A stretch of 44,093 nt of DNA, taken from assembly GCA_903875425.1 (NCBI GenBank), contig CAIQWC010000029.1, positions 1 to 44,093 on the forward strand. Direction: 5' to 3'. Both the position numbers and the translations under genes were made by a program. The notes below the pieces were generated by a model that was not told where the DNA came from, ran no database searches, and saw only the letters and a list, made by a program, of their open reading frames with translations. Positions 16,671 through 25,954 of the stretch are shown here, piece after piece (position 1 is the stretch's first letter; each line of letters opens with the position of its first letter). This DNA is from an uncultured Actinomycetes bacterium (GTDB lineage: Bacteria > Actinomycetota > Acidimicrobiia > Acidimicrobiales > RAAP-2).

Positions 16671-16690
16671 GACCGGTCTATCGACCGGGC
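16671..16690 (-). promoter_or_regulatory. rpsF: Hairpin in the rpsF leader, possible S6:S18 control element
   Basis: On the minus strand CCGGTC-GATA-GACCGG (16673-16688) forms a 6-bp stem whose outer GGA/TCC bases can extend it with a small bulge. It ends about 5 bases before the ribosome site of rpsF. Leaders of rpsF operons in many bacteria bind the S6:S18 pair for autogenous control. Position fits, but I cannot confirm the conserved motif. Confidence 0.35.
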
Positions 16691-16773
16691 TCCGTGTACC
16701 TCACGAAGCAGGGTATTGATTGGCCCGACTCTCCCGAGTGGGACTTGCCAGCATAGTTGCTGGAAGTTGTTCG

Positions 16774-17616
16774 CTAGTTCTCGAGGTGTTCGCTCAAGGC
16801 CTGGCTAGCCCCGTAAGACTCGCTCTCACTGGGGAATCTACCCTCTTGAACGTCGGCGACATAGGCGCGCAGGGCCTCGATAGCGATGGCACCAAGATCG
16901 GCATACTGGCGCACAAACTTCGGAGATTGCGAGGCAGAAAGCCCTAAAAGGTCATGGAAAACGAGTACTTGACCATCCGTGTGGGGGCCCGCGCCAATAC
17001 CGATAGTCGGAATCCCGCTTATGCGGGTCAGCTCGGTACCGAGTACCTCAGGAACCCCTTCTATGACCATGGCAAAACATCCAGCAGCCTCCAAGGCTTT
17101 GGCCGAAGCCAAGAGATGTTCGGCTGCCTCCACCGACTTTCCTTGAACTTTGAAGCCGCCCATGGCTCGCACCGATTGGGGAGTGAGGCCGAGGTGGCCC
17201 ATCACGGGGATCTCGGCCCCGATGATGGCCTCGATGACAGAGACTCTCTGCACCCCGCCTTCAAGTTTCACGGCGTCTGCGCCAGCGCGAATCAGCGCCG
17301 CCGCGTTACGCACGCTGTCGTCGACACTGACGTGGTAGCTCAACCACGGCAAGTCCGCCACCACCAGCGCCGAAGGGCGCGCGGCGATTACGGCCTTGGT
17401 GTGGTGAATCATCTCGTCCATCGTGACGTCCAAGGTGTCTTCTCGACCCAGAACCACGTTGCCTACAGAATCGCCAACCAAGATCATGTCGACGCCGGCT
17501 GCATCCGCAAGGCGAGCTGACGGTTCGTCGTACGCAGTCACCATCGATAGGGCGCGATCACCATCGCTTCGTTTCATGGAACGGATCGCGGGTATAGAGA
17601 TTCGACGTTCCCTCAT
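16774..17616 (-). CDS. panB: 3-methyl-2-oxobutanoate hydroxymethyltransferase
   Basis: A 280-residue TIM-barrel enzyme making ketopantoate from ketoisovalerate and methylene-tetrahydrofolate, the first step of pantothenate (CoA) synthesis. It has MVTAYDEPSARLADAAGVD (25-43), the metal-site block VGDSVGNVVLG (47-57), KLEGG, PVMGHLGLTPQSV and the MVIEGVPE block with the catalytic glutamate. I start at ATG 17616 (MRERRISIPAIRSM), which matches the usual PanB N-terminus; the frame also allows ATG 17694, adding 26 residues. ATG 17616 overlaps the stop of a small leader ORF. The gene is in the same direction as rpsF but 121 bases away, with no other pantothenate gene adjacent. Confidence 0.94.
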   Translation of the reverse strand: MRERRISIPAIRSMKRSDGDRALSMVTAYDEPSARLADAAGVDMILVGDSVGNVVLGREDTLDVTMDEMIHHTKAVIAARPSALVVADLPWLSYHVSVDDSVRNAAALIRAGADAVKLEGGVQRVSVIEAIIGAEIPVMGHLGLTPQSVRAMGGFKVQGKSVEAAEHLLASAKALEAAGCFAMVIEGVPEVLGTELTRISGIPTIGIGAGPHTDGQVLVFHDLLGLSASQSPKFVRQYADLGAIAIEALRAYVADVQEGRFPSESESYGASQALSEHLEN

Positions 17617-17666
17617 GATGCGTAGCCGTAGCGGTGGGTCCTTACAGAACCAGCTAACAGTGTCAT
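17613..17666 (-). CDS. Possible 17-codon leader ORF upstream of panB
   Basis: On the minus strand ATG 17666 is preceded by GGAGG (in TTGGAGGCAAGACC) with 7-base spacing, by far the best ribosome site near panB. The ORF reads MTLLAGSVRTHRYGYAS and stops with a TGA that overlaps the panB ATG as ATGA. This layout suggests translational coupling. It contains no run of regulatory amino acids. It could instead be chance if panB starts at 17694. Confidence 0.4.
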   Translation of the reverse strand: MTLLAGSVRTHRYGYAS

Positions 17667-17782
17667 GGTCTTGCCTCCAACGTTCCAGCCCCATCTTCTG
17701 AGTGCCGTTCGCTTATCTGGATGACGATTCGTCTTTCGATCTTCAGCGTAGTGAAGTCTTAGCCCGAGGTCTAGTCCGAGCC

Positions 17783-18187
17783 TTATGCGCGGCTGCGACG
17801 CTTAGCCGGAGCATTTTCGCCGCCCCCGGGAAAACGCCGGATCAGGTGGTGGAACTTGCAGGCAACACAGACTTCGACGCTGTAGACCAGCACCGGCTCT
17901 TCTCGCCGAAGCAGCTTGTTTAATTCAGTTTTCGTGGCGGGACAGGTCCCACCAGGGGGAAGTTTGGCCCCAAATACATAGGTAACTTCCCTCGTCGAAG
18001 CCTCATCGCAGACTGGGCAGGGTTCATTCGTCGGCTTACCAATATTTTTGGCTGCACGAAGTAACTCAGGGTGGGCATCGCACACGTCTTCTCGTGAGCG
18101 CTTTCCAGTCCGTACCTGACGAGCGAGGCCGTCGCGGACAAGTCGGTATTCAACCGACGCTTCTGTTCCTGAACCACCTCGTGCCAT
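17783..18187 (-). CDS. DUF5318 family protein with two Cys pairs
   Basis: A 134-residue small soluble protein of the actinobacterial DUF5318 type. The N-terminal half contains VEYRLVRDGLARQVRTGKRSREDVCDAHPELLRAA. Two CxxC pairs (CPVCDEA and CVACKFHH) suggest a zinc ribbon. The basic tail KRRSRA closes it. I start at ATG 18187, preceded by AGGG; the longer frame to 18244 adds 19 unconserved residues. It lies head-to-head with padR, 67 bases apart, as near ino1 in other actinobacteria. Function unknown. Confidence 0.8.
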   Translation of the reverse strand: MARGGSGTEASVEYRLVRDGLARQVRTGKRSREDVCDAHPELLRAAKNIGKPTNEPCPVCDEASTREVTYVFGAKLPPGGTCPATKTELNKLLRREEPVLVYSVEVCVACKFHHLIRRFPGGGENAPAKRRSRA

Positions 18188-18229
18188 CGGAAGCACCCTA
18201 TCTGCCCGTTGATTCAATGAGACTGAGGC

Positions 18230-18272
18230 TAAAATATGACACAACGCTATATCGATGCGTTATATTGGACAT
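18230..18272 (+). promoter_or_regulatory. Probable padR promoter/operator
   Basis: TAAAAT (18230-18235) looks like a -10 box, with TTGATT (18209-18214) as a poor -35 at 15-base spacing. AACGC-N9-GCGTT (18243-18261) is an inverted repeat overlapping the ATG at 18255 and could be an autoregulatory PadR operator. This is a pattern reading only. Confidence 0.35.
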
Positions 18273-18902
18273 GTGCTTGACCTCGCCATATTAGGCCTCC
18301 TCGGAGACGGACCGCTACACGGTTATGAGATCCGTCGTCGGCTTCGTATTCAATTGGGATCGATCTCGAGCGTTTCCTTCGGTTCCTTGTATCCAGCCTT
18401 AGCCCGACTTGAAAAATCTGGTGACGTGGTGGTCGTTGACGCTGAGCCCCAATCGGGTCCCCCCGCTACCGGTTCGCTGAGCGGCGAGCGGGCGAGTCAG
18501 CGCTCCCTTCGTTTAGTGAGTCCTCGAGGCCGCCGTGCGCGCAAGGCCTACCAAATCACCGACCAGGGTCGCGCAAGTTTTGCTTCGCTCTTGAATGCCG
18601 GCCCCCAAGGTGATGACTCGCGCAGCTTTGGTCTTCGGTGGAGCTTTGCTCGTTACCTGACTCCCAACGCGCGCATCTCTCTCCTAGAGCGGCGTCGTGG
18701 TCAACTCGTCGCCCGCCTCGATGAGGCTGGAGATTCGAGCGAGCTCGATGACTACGCCAAGAACGTCATCGATCACGCCGTCGATTCGATACAGCGTGAT
18801 ATCGCCTGGCTCGACCAGCTCATCGCTCAAGAAACAGCTCGTAATGCCACGCACAACCAAGACCTTGCCGTACCAACGGCAACTGAAAATACTCCGGCAT
18901 AG
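18255..18902 (+). CDS. PadR family transcriptional regulator, probably of ino1
   Basis: A 215-residue protein. The PadR winged helix lies near the N-terminus: [23 protein letters not shown], then [19 protein letters not shown]. An unusual ~40-residue insertion ([34 protein letters not shown]) sits in the wing before [15 protein letters not shown]-terminal helical dimerisation domain follows. I keep ATG 18255, but GTG 18273 would start with the family's usual 'M-L-D-L-A-I-L-G' and may be the true start. It precedes ino1 by 29 bases on the same strand, the same pairing seen at ino1 in mycobacteria, so it probably regulates inositol synthesis. Confidence 0.9.
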   Translation: MRYIGHVLDLAILGLLGDGPLHGYEIRRRLRIQLGSISSVSFGSLYPALARLEKSGDVVVVDAEPQSGPPATGSLSGERASQRSLRLVSPRGRRARKAYQITDQGRASFASLLNAGPQGDDSRSFGLRWSFARYLTPNARISLLERRRGQLVARLDEAGDSSELDDYAKNVIDHAVDSIQRDIAWLDQLIAQETARNATHNQDLAVPTATENTPA

Positions 18903-18931
18903 AAGTCGGAAGAGGGAACAAGGAGATCACT

Positions 18932-20029
18932 ATGAGCCGCATCAAGGTGGCCATTGCCGGAGTCGGTAACTGCGCCAACTCGCTCATTCAAGGGGTTTCG
19001 TACTATCGCGACGCTGACCCCACTCAATTTGTACCAGGACTCATGCACGTTGAGCTCGGCGGCTATCACGTCCGCGACATCGACTTCGTAGCGGCCTTCG
19101 ACGTCGACGCCTCCAAGGTTGGCCAAGAGTTGACGAAGGCCATTTGGGCCGGTCAAAACAATACGATTCGCTTTGCCGATGTTGACGCCATTGGTGTTGA
19201 AGTACAGCGTGGGCCCACCTTGGATGGTCTCTCTAAGTACTACCGCGAAGCCATTGAAGAGTCGCCCGCCGCTCCGGTGGACGTTGCCCAAGCATTGCGC
19301 GACGCCGGCGCTGAGGTTCTTGTTTCCTATCTCCCCGTAGGTTCAGAAGACGCTCAGCGCTACTACGCTCAGGCCGCTATTGACGCAGGTGTGGCCTTCG
19401 TCAATGCCGTTCCCGTCTTCATCGCCTCTGATCCACAGTGGGCACGAAAGTTCCGCGATGCCGGGGTGCCAATCATCGGTGATGACATCAAGAGCCAAGT
19501 AGGCGCCACCATCGTGCACCGTATTTTGACTCGACTCTTTGAAGACCGCGGCTTGGCTCTCGATCACACCTACCAACTCAACGTCGGCGGGAACATGGAC
19601 TTCAAAAACATGTTGGACCGTGATCGCTTGGAATCGAAGAAGATCTCCAAGACTCAGGCTGTCACCTCACAGATGGACCACGGCAAGTTGCCAGACGACG
19701 ATGTTCACATCGGGCCCTCTGACCATGTGCCGTGGTTGCAAGACCGCAAGTGGGCCTTCATCCGACTTGAAGGTCGGAACTTCGGTGACGTGCCCCTCAA
19801 CATTGAACTAAAGCTTGAAGTTTGGGACTCGCCCAACTCGGCGGGTGTCATCATCGACGCGGTTCGTTGCGCCAAATTGGCTCTCGACCGCGGCATCGGC
19901 GGTCCCTTGCTGGGTCCTTCGGCCTACTTCATGAAGTCCCCACCGGTTCAATACCACGACGACGTCTGTCACCAAATGGTCGAGGCCTTCGCGAGCGGTG
20001 ACCCTGGCCCGAGGTGGCCCGAGGACTAG
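18932..20029 (+). CDS. ino1: Inositol-3-phosphate synthase
   Basis: A 365-residue NAD-dependent enzyme converting glucose-6-phosphate to inositol-3-phosphate, the source of phosphatidylinositol, and of mycothiol in actinobacteria. It has the Rossmann motif [16 protein letters not shown] (6-21), [41 protein letters not shown] with a catalytic-lysine region [14 protein letters not shown], and the C-terminal [16 protein letters not shown]. The length is that of the short actinobacterial type (about 360). ATG 18932 has AGGAG six bases upstream. It is paired with the padR gene. Confidence 0.97.
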   Translation: MSRIKVAIAGVGNCANSLIQGVSYYRDADPTQFVPGLMHVELGGYHVRDIDFVAAFDVDASKVGQELTKAIWAGQNNTIRFADVDAIGVEVQRGPTLDGLSKYYREAIEESPAAPVDVAQALRDAGAEVLVSYLPVGSEDAQRYYAQAAIDAGVAFVNAVPVFIASDPQWARKFRDAGVPIIGDDIKSQVGATIVHRILTRLFEDRGLALDHTYQLNVGGNMDFKNMLDRDRLESKKISKTQAVTSQMDHGKLPDDDVHIGPSDHVPWLQDRKWAFIRLEGRNFGDVPLNIELKLEVWDSPNSAGVIIDAVRCAKLALDRGIGGPLLGPSAYFMKSPPVQYHDDVCHQMVEAFASGDPGPRWPED

Positions 20030-20043
20030 ACCGCGTCAGCGCG

Positions 20044-21441
20044 CTACGAAGCCTGCGCTGACCACCAAGCCAGTAATCGACGACGGGCCTCCTCTTCACC
20101 GAGGGGGCCTTCGTCTAGGCGTAGCTCAAGGAGGAAATCAAGCGCCTGCCCGACAGCGCGACTTGGTCCAATCTCTAGAATCGCCATAACGGCCTCACCA
20201 TCGAGATCAGGACGTATCGAGTCGATCTCCTCTTGAGTACGAAGTTCCACGATGCGCTCTTCGAGTTCATCCATGCGACGACTCAGCATCTTGGCCTTCG
20301 CGGCGTTACGCGTCGTACAGTCACAACGAGTCAGTTCATTAAGGCGCTTCAGCAACGGTCCAGCGTCGCGGACGTAGCGACGAACTGCCTTATCACTCCA
20401 ACCAAGACGATAGGTGTGAAACCGTAAGTGAAGATTGACAAGTTCCGTCACGATCTCGACCTCATCGTTGGGATAGCGGAGCGCTTCCATTCGTTTTTTC
20501 GTCATACGGGCGCCCACTACTTCGTGGTGGTGAAAGGAAACGCCCGTGTCACCAAAGGCTCGGGTCCGGGGTTTACCAATGTCGTGGAATAGTGCAGCCA
20601 AGCGCAGCAGGCGATCTGGCGAGGTTTTATCAACTACCGCGAAGGTATGCGCCAGCACGTCTTTGTGTCGATGAATCGGATCTTGCTCGAGTTCCATCGC
20701 ATCGAGTTCAGGTAAGAAATGCGCTGATAATCCGGTCTGCACTACCATCCAGAGCCCCACCGAGGGGACACGGAGCATCACTAAACGGTCAAGCTCGTCA
20801 CGGATGCGCTCGGCGGAGACAATGGCAAGGCGACCCGCCATCTCACGCATGGCTTCTACTAATGCTGGTTCAGGTGTCATCGCAAAACGCGCGGCAAAAC
20901 GCGCGGCGCGAAGCATGCGTAGGGGGTCGTCGTCGAAACTGATTCGGGGATCGAGGGGGGTTCGTAATTTCTTCGCGATCAAGTCGCCAAGGCCACCGAA
21001 AGGGTCAACGAGTTCCATGCTTGGCAGCGCTAGCGCCATAGCATTAATCGTAAAATCACGACGAGACAGATCAACGTCTACCGAGTCACCAAACTCGACT
21101 TCAGGTTTACGCGAATCGGGGGCATAGGACTCAGCACGGTGCGTCGTAATTTCGTAGGTACGACCCTGGTGTTTAGCGCCAATGGTTCCAAAGCGCTTGC
21201 CTTGTGTCCAAACCGCATCGGCCCAGCCAGCAACGAGACGCTCGATTTCGTCGGGGTGCGCATTCGTCGTTAGATCCAGATCACTCGGCCCAGCCGGGTC
21301 CGCTTCAGCGTCAATCAGGGCATCACGTACCGAGCCACCGACCAAATACAGGCGGTAGCCGGCCTTCTCGAATCGCTCCGAAAGGCTTTTCGTCGCCTCA
21401 ACGAGAGGTTCAAATCGTGCGGGATAGGTGGCCTCAGGCAC
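20044..21441 (-). CDS. pcnA: CCA-adding enzyme / polynucleotide adenylyltransferase
   Basis: A 465-residue class II nucleotidyltransferase that adds or repairs CCA at tRNA 3' ends. The head domain has YLVGGSVRDALID (32-44), DLDLTT (54-59) and RRDFTINAMA (127-136), then DPLRMLRAARFAARF. A C-terminal HD domain has HDIGKP (286-291) and VVGARMTKKR. This HD-containing layout is the actinobacterial PcnA (Rv3907c) form. The start is GTG 21441. It is divergent from the DUF6049 gene across 56 bases and converges with ino1 after 14 bases. Confidence 0.95.
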   Translation of the reverse strand: MPEATYPARFEPLVEATKSLSERFEKAGYRLYLVGGSVRDALIDAEADPAGPSDLDLTTNAHPDEIERLVAGWADAVWTQGKRFGTIGAKHQGRTYEITTHRAESYAPDSRKPEVEFGDSVDVDLSRRDFTINAMALALPSMELVDPFGGLGDLIAKKLRTPLDPRISFDDDPLRMLRAARFAARFAMTPEPALVEAMREMAGRLAIVSAERIRDELDRLVMLRVPSVGLWMVVQTGLSAHFLPELDAMELEQDPIHRHKDVLAHTFAVVDKTSPDRLLRLAALFHDIGKPRTRAFGDTGVSFHHHEVVGARMTKKRMEALRYPNDEVEIVTELVNLHLRFHTYRLGWSDKAVRRYVRDAGPLLKRLNELTRCDCTTRNAAKAKMLSRRMDELEERIVELRTQEEIDSIRPDLDGEAVMAILEIGPSRAVGQALDFLLELRLDEGPLGEEEARRRLLAWWSAQAS

Positions 21442-21497
21442 GCGCTAACGCTAGTTCGCCCCGATCCCCTCGGCATCACCGTCTAGCGTCTTTATCC

Positions 21498-23453
21498 ATG
21501 AGCCGTACCGTCACATGGGTCAGCGCCGCGGTCGCCCTGCTTGCAAGCCTTGGCCTTGGAGCAGCGACCCCGGCTTCGGCTTCGGCTTCGAGTGTCTCTT
21601 CCGTAACGCTCCTCTCCCAAAGTGTCGTTGCCTCCATGAACGCTGCCGGGAGCGCACACTTCACCATCACCCTCGCCGGGCCCCGGAGTGACACCGTGGC
21701 CTTTGCTCTCTATCCTGCGCTCACTACTCGAAGTGGCTTGCTCGCGGCCGAGGCTGGCCATGGCCTGGGGGCGCCCCTCGGGCATAGCGATTCCATCGCC
21801 TTACACTGTGGCTCCCCAAGCAGCTCGGCGAATAGCTTTTCTATTTCGCTTCTGGCGAGCGGTACTTCGCGTCCACTTGGCTGTCAGCCGACCATGGCAA
21901 AGATCGCGCTGGCCTGTTCTAACGCAGCTCAAACCTGCGGTGGGGTGTACCCCCTCGCGGTGACCACCCCAACGCGACGCTTCGTCACGTTCGTTACGGT
22001 TATTGGTTCACACGTCGCCCAAGCCCTTCGCGTGGCAACCCTCGTAAGCGTGGCGCCTGGCCCAGGCGCTCCTCACACGCTCAGCAGCCTTAGTACTGCA
22101 CTGGGTGCCGAGCAAGGTGTTCCCGTAGATCTCTCCGCTTCTCCACGTGCGTTACAAACCTTGGCCGCAGAAACATCGTCGGCTGCTTCGCTACGAAGCT
22201 TGACTCACTGGGCCACAGCATCGAGCCAGCATGAGCTCCTCGACACTCCCCTCGTACCGGTTGATCCCGCCGTACTTCGTGCTTCAGGACTCGATGCCGT
22301 CTCAGCACAGGTAATCAAACGCGGTACCGATATCAGTGACGCCTCAGGCTTGACCACCGTTACTCGCAGCGGCGGCTGGGTAGCTCCCGGCTCACCCAGT
22401 CCCCAGACGCTGACTGGAATAAGCCAGTTGGGATTCTCTCGAGTTCTGGTGAGCGATACCGCTTTGAGCCAACCCACGGCGTCCGGGCTCTACTGGGGCC
22501 AGCCCTTCAAGGTCTACGGCGCGCCAGCAACGACCACTGCCCTAGCCGTAGATCCGACGATTACCGCAGAGACCCTTGCTACTTCGGACCCTCAACTCCG
22601 CGCGTATCAACTCCTTGCTGACTTAGCCTTCCACCACTTCGAGCGGCCGAGCTTAACGACACCGCAAGGCATCGTGGTGATGACACCTCCTTCGTGGACA
22701 CCTTCAGTACCCTTCCTCGAGACGTACCTCAGTGGTCTCAGCCACAATCCACTCTTGAGGCCGAGCACCCTTTCTCATTTGTTTACAACCGTTCCCGTTG
22801 GGGCTAACGGGGCAGCGGGCATTCGCCAACTCAGTAATGGAACCGCGACACCGTGGCCGCTTTGGGAAGCTTCTCGCTTTCGCTCTGAACAACTTCGTCA
22901 AGCCCACTTTGCGACCGCGACACCATCAGCGCTTGGCACCACGAACGCTCTCCATGACCTTCTCCTTGACGCCGCTGATCTCCATCTCAACGTGGCAGGA
23001 CGCTCAACCGTTATCGCTCACGCCGCTGCCGCCCTGAACGCACAACGCGATCAACTCTCTATTTCAACAGCTCAAATAACGACCACGGCACTTCGCGAAT
23101 CCATTCCCATCACGATTACCTCAACAGCTCACTACCCCATTGTTGGCATCATCACCATTAGTAGCGACCAACTCCGCTTTCCCTCCGGGCAGCGCTTCAC
23201 CGTAACGATCGCTCGTTCCACCAAGGTCATTCGAATACCGACCCGCGCTCCCACTACCGGTTCCTTTACGGCATTGGTAACCTTGCGTACTCCCAAGGGT
23301 GGGCTCATCCTTACCAACGCCAGGTTGCTGGTCGTGGCGTCTCGGACGTCCATCGTCGCCATCATCTTGACCATTGGTGCCTTAGCTGTCTTACTTGCGT
23401 GGTGGGTTCGGACTTGGACGACGGGCCGTAAGAAGAAGCGACGGAGACATTGA
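21498..23453 (+). CDS. Secreted, membrane-anchored DUF6049-like protein
   Basis: A 651-residue envelope protein. It has an N-terminal signal peptide (MSRTVTWVSAAVALLASLGLGA, likely cleaved after TPASA) and a C-terminal membrane segment (~622-642) followed by a Lys/Arg-rich tail KKKRRR. The large extracellular part contains glycoside-hydrolase/polysaccharide-deacetylase-like stretches and a late beta-rich domain. By position (between pcnA and murJ) and layout it corresponds to mycobacterial Rv3909 and its DUF6049 relatives, whose role is unknown. ATG 21498 starts the signal peptide; the frame runs open further upstream to 21204 but that part overlaps pcnA. The stop overlaps the murJ start (TTGA). 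Confidence 0.83.
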   Translation: MSRTVTWVSAAVALLASLGLGAATPASASASSVSSVTLLSQSVVASMNAAGSAHFTITLAGPRSDTVAFALYPALTTRSGLLAAEAGHGLGAPLGHSDSIALHCGSPSSSANSFSISLLASGTSRPLGCQPTMAKIALACSNAAQTCGGVYPLAVTTPTRRFVTFVTVIGSHVAQALRVATLVSVAPGPGAPHTLSSLSTALGAEQGVPVDLSASPRALQTLAAETSSAASLRSLTHWATASSQHELLDTPLVPVDPAVLRASGLDAVSAQVIKRGTDISDASGLTTVTRSGGWVAPGSPSPQTLTGISQLGFSRVLVSDTALSQPTASGLYWGQPFKVYGAPATTTALAVDPTITAETLATSDPQLRAYQLLADLAFHHFERPSLTTPQGIVVMTPPSWTPSVPFLETYLSGLSHNPLLRPSTLSHLFTTVPVGANGAAGIRQLSNGTATPWPLWEASRFRSEQLRQAHFATATPSALGTTNALHDLLLDAADLHLNVAGRSTVIAHAAAALNAQRDQLSISTAQITTTALRESIPITITSTAHYPIVGIITISSDQLRFPSGQRFTVTIARSTKVIRIPTRAPTTGSFTALVTLRTPKGGLILTNARLLVVASRTSIVAIILTIGALAVLLAWWVRTWTTGRKKKRRRH

Positions 23454-25045
23454 GTACCACAAAGGGCAGCAGCCGAGCAATTAGTTCCATGGCTATGGGT
23501 ACGGTGGTCTCTCGTGGCACCGGCGTCCTTCGCGTCCTGGTCCTTACCTATGTGCTTGGCATTTCCCCTCTCGCCGACGCCTTTAACCTTGCCAACACCA
23601 TTCCCAACATGCTCTACGACATCGTTATCGGCGGTGTTGTGGGTGCGACCTTCATTCCCGTATTCATTGAACGGCTTGCACACGCCAAAAACGAAGATGA
23701 GGCATGGGAATCAATCTCCTCGGTCGTAACCGTGGCCGTCGTCATCCTCGCCAGTGCCACCGTGATCTTCCTCGCCGCAGCACCGTGGCTCATTAATGCC
23801 TTTACCGCTTTTGATCACGTTCAACTCACCAAGGATCCACAATCGCTCGCTCAGCAACGCCACATCGCGACCGTCTTACTGCGCTGGTTCGTACCCCAAC
23901 TGTTCTTCTATGGCTTACTCAGCATTGGTGGCGCACTCCTCAATGTTCGACGCCGCTTCGGCGCCCCCATGTGGGTTCCTATCGCTAACAATCTGGTCTG
24001 TATCGCCGTCTTGATTGCCTTTGCGTCCGTAGCGCCTTCGCCAAGCCTCGCGTCGGTCTCGATGCACCCAAGCCAACTTGTCTTGTTAGGAGCAGGAACC
24101 ACCGCGGGAGTCGCGATCCAGTTCTTGTTACTCACACCTAGCTTGCTGCGAGCCAAGTTGGGCCGCCTGCGCTGGAACTTCAACCTCCGCGACCGTGCCG
24201 TTCGATCGGTCGTCCAACTCGGTTCATGGACCTTCGGTTTTGTTATTGCTAACCAGATCGCCCTCTTCGTCGTTATCGCCCTTGCCTTTGGAACGGGTGG
24301 CAGCGGCCCGGTCTCGTCATATACCTACGCCTACGCCTTCATGCAGATGCCCTATGCCGTGGTGGCGATTTCGGTCATGAACGCCGTCACGCCTGATCTC
24401 GCCACCCATCACGCCCAAAAGGATATTGACGCCTTTATTAAACGCTTTGGGAAGGGACTGCGATCCACCTTGGCCATCATGATCCCCGCTTCAATTGCTA
24501 TGTTCCTCTTGGCCAAACCCATTATTGAACTGCTCTTGGGTCATGGCAACGCCAGTGCCGAGCAAACTCGCCTCACGGGCGTCGCGCTCGCCGAGTTGTC
24601 CCTGGGTCTCGTCGGTTTCACCGCGTTTCAATACGTCATCCGAGCGCTGCAATCGATGCGTTCAGTCAAGGTTGCCTTCGTGCTCTACCTCATTGAAAAC
24701 GCCATCAATATCGGCTTGGCGGTGTTGCTCATGCATCCTCTTGGTCTTGCCGGCATCACCTTGTCGGTATCCATCGCTTATTCCGTCGCGGCGGTTCTTG
24801 GCCTCGCCTACCTCCACGCACACCTCGGGCACCTCGGCCCACCCCGCTGCTACCGCGCACTCTTACGGGTAGTGACGGCATCGGTGGCCATGGGTATCGT
24901 CATTGTGGTGTTTTCAAACCTCTCGGCGAGCACCTCACTATCGAGCTTGATGGAACGGGTCTTTGGATCATTGATCGTGGGTGGCCTCGCCTACTTGGGC
25001 GTCATCAGCCTGCTGGGACGTCGGCGGCGTACCCCCTTGCGCTAA
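23450..25045 (+). CDS. murJ: Lipid II flippase MurJ
   Basis: A 531-residue protein of the MOP/MATE-like superfamily with about fourteen membrane segments, flipping lipid II for peptidoglycan synthesis. It has SSRAISSMAMGTVVSRGTGVLRVLVL (7-32) with the conserved SRxxGxxR-type motif, then DAFNLANTIPNMLYDIVIGGVVGATFIPV (43-71), both diagnostic. The start is TTG 23450 overlapping the upstream TGA (TTGA), with GGAG close by. It lacks the pseudokinase and extracellular extensions seen in mycobacterial MviN. A CwlM-like protein, a known regulator of wall synthesis, is encoded 2.6 kb downstream. Confidence 0.95.
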   Translation: MSTTKGSSRAISSMAMGTVVSRGTGVLRVLVLTYVLGISPLADAFNLANTIPNMLYDIVIGGVVGATFIPVFIERLAHAKNEDEAWESISSVVTVAVVILASATVIFLAAAPWLINAFTAFDHVQLTKDPQSLAQQRHIATVLLRWFVPQLFFYGLLSIGGALLNVRRRFGAPMWVPIANNLVCIAVLIAFASVAPSPSLASVSMHPSQLVLLGAGTTAGVAIQFLLLTPSLLRAKLGRLRWNFNLRDRAVRSVVQLGSWTFGFVIANQIALFVVIALAFGTGGSGPVSSYTYAYAFMQMPYAVVAISVMNAVTPDLATHHAQKDIDAFIKRFGKGLRSTLAIMIPASIAMFLLAKPIIELLLGHGNASAEQTRLTGVALAELSLGLVGFTAFQYVIRALQSMRSVKVAFVLYLIENAINIGLAVLLMHPLGLAGITLSVSIAYSVAAVLGLAYLHAHLGHLGPPRCYRALLRVVTASVAMGIVIVVFSNLSASTSLSSLMERVFGSLIVGGLAYLGVISLLGRRRRTPLR

Positions 25046-25083
25046 GGATGTAAGACTGTTGCTCAACGCCCTTGGGAGGAATT

Positions 25084-25923
25084 GTGGCCAGAATTAAAAT
25101 CATCACTGACAGCGCGTCTGACCTGCCGGTCGACGAAGCAACGCGGCTCAACGTCGACGTCATTCCCTTGAGTATTCGCTTTGGCGATGAAGAATTCGTT
25201 GATCGTCGTGACATTACCCCCACCGCATTCTGGGAACGCTGTGCTTCAAGCGACGCGTTGCCCGAGACCGCGGCACCGTCACCTGGCGCCTTCCAAGACG
25301 CCTTCACGCAGGCTCAGGCTGATGGTTTCGACGGTGTGGTCGTCATCGCTATCTCATCGAAACTCTCCGCGACCTACCAATCAGCCCTCGCCGCCAAAGA
25401 AGCCATGGGTGACTACCCCGTCGAAGTTATCGACTCCCAAGCCGTCACGATGGCTGAAGGGCTCTTAGTCATTACCGTCGCCGAAGCGGCCTCGAAGGGA
25501 GCGAGCTTCGATGAATGTGTGACCCTAACCAAGAGTCTTATTCCTCGCCTTGGCGTGGTTGGTGCGCTCGATACCCTTGAGCATCTCAAGCGTGGGGGAC
25601 GTATTGGTTCTGCTGCGGCCTTGCTCGGTTCCATGCTCTCGATTAAGCCACTCCTCACCTTGCGAGATGGTGAAGTCGTCGAAGACGGTCGTCAACGTAC
25701 TCGCGCCAAAGCGCTCGATCACCTCGCGCGTGACGCCGCCGAAGCGTCACCCTTCGAGCGACTCGCCGTTGTTCACGGTGCTGCTGACGATGCAGTTCGC
25801 CTCATCACCATGCTCGCTCATATCGAGTGTGACACGCCGCTTGTCGTCACCGATATCGGTCCCGTGGTGGGAACCCACGCCGGTCCGGGCATTATCGGTG
25901 TTTGCTGGATTGAAAAGGTCTAG
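25084..25923 (+). CDS. DegV family fatty-acid-binding protein
   Basis: A 279-residue soluble protein of the DegV/FakB fold, which holds a fatty acid for phosphorylation or transport. It has IKIITDSASDLP (4-15), the FDGVVVIAISSKLSATYQSA block (serine that contacts the carboxylate), ALDTLEHLKRGGRIG and the C-terminal THAGPGIIGVCW. I start at GTG 25084, with GGGAGGA ahead; the longer frame (25072) would include this site. A separate FakA kinase is not seen here. It begins 38 bases after murJ. Confidence 0.93.
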   Translation: MARIKIITDSASDLPVDEATRLNVDVIPLSIRFGDEEFVDRRDITPTAFWERCASSDALPETAAPSPGAFQDAFTQAQADGFDGVVVIAISSKLSATYQSALAAKEAMGDYPVEVIDSQAVTMAEGLLVITVAEAASKGASFDECVTLTKSLIPRLGVVGALDTLEHLKRGGRIGSAAALLGSMLSIKPLLTLRDGEVVEDGRQRTRAKALDHLARDAAEASPFERLAVVHGAADDAVRLITMLAHIECDTPLVVTDIGPVVGTHAGPGIIGVCWIEKV

Positions 25924-25954
25924 TCACTCGCCCTGGCGAGTAAGTTAGGTACTG

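Noticed and set aside
21204-21497. Upstream open frame before the DUF6049 gene
   Set aside because: It overlaps pcnA on the other strand and has no protein pattern; the signal peptide begins at ATG 21498.
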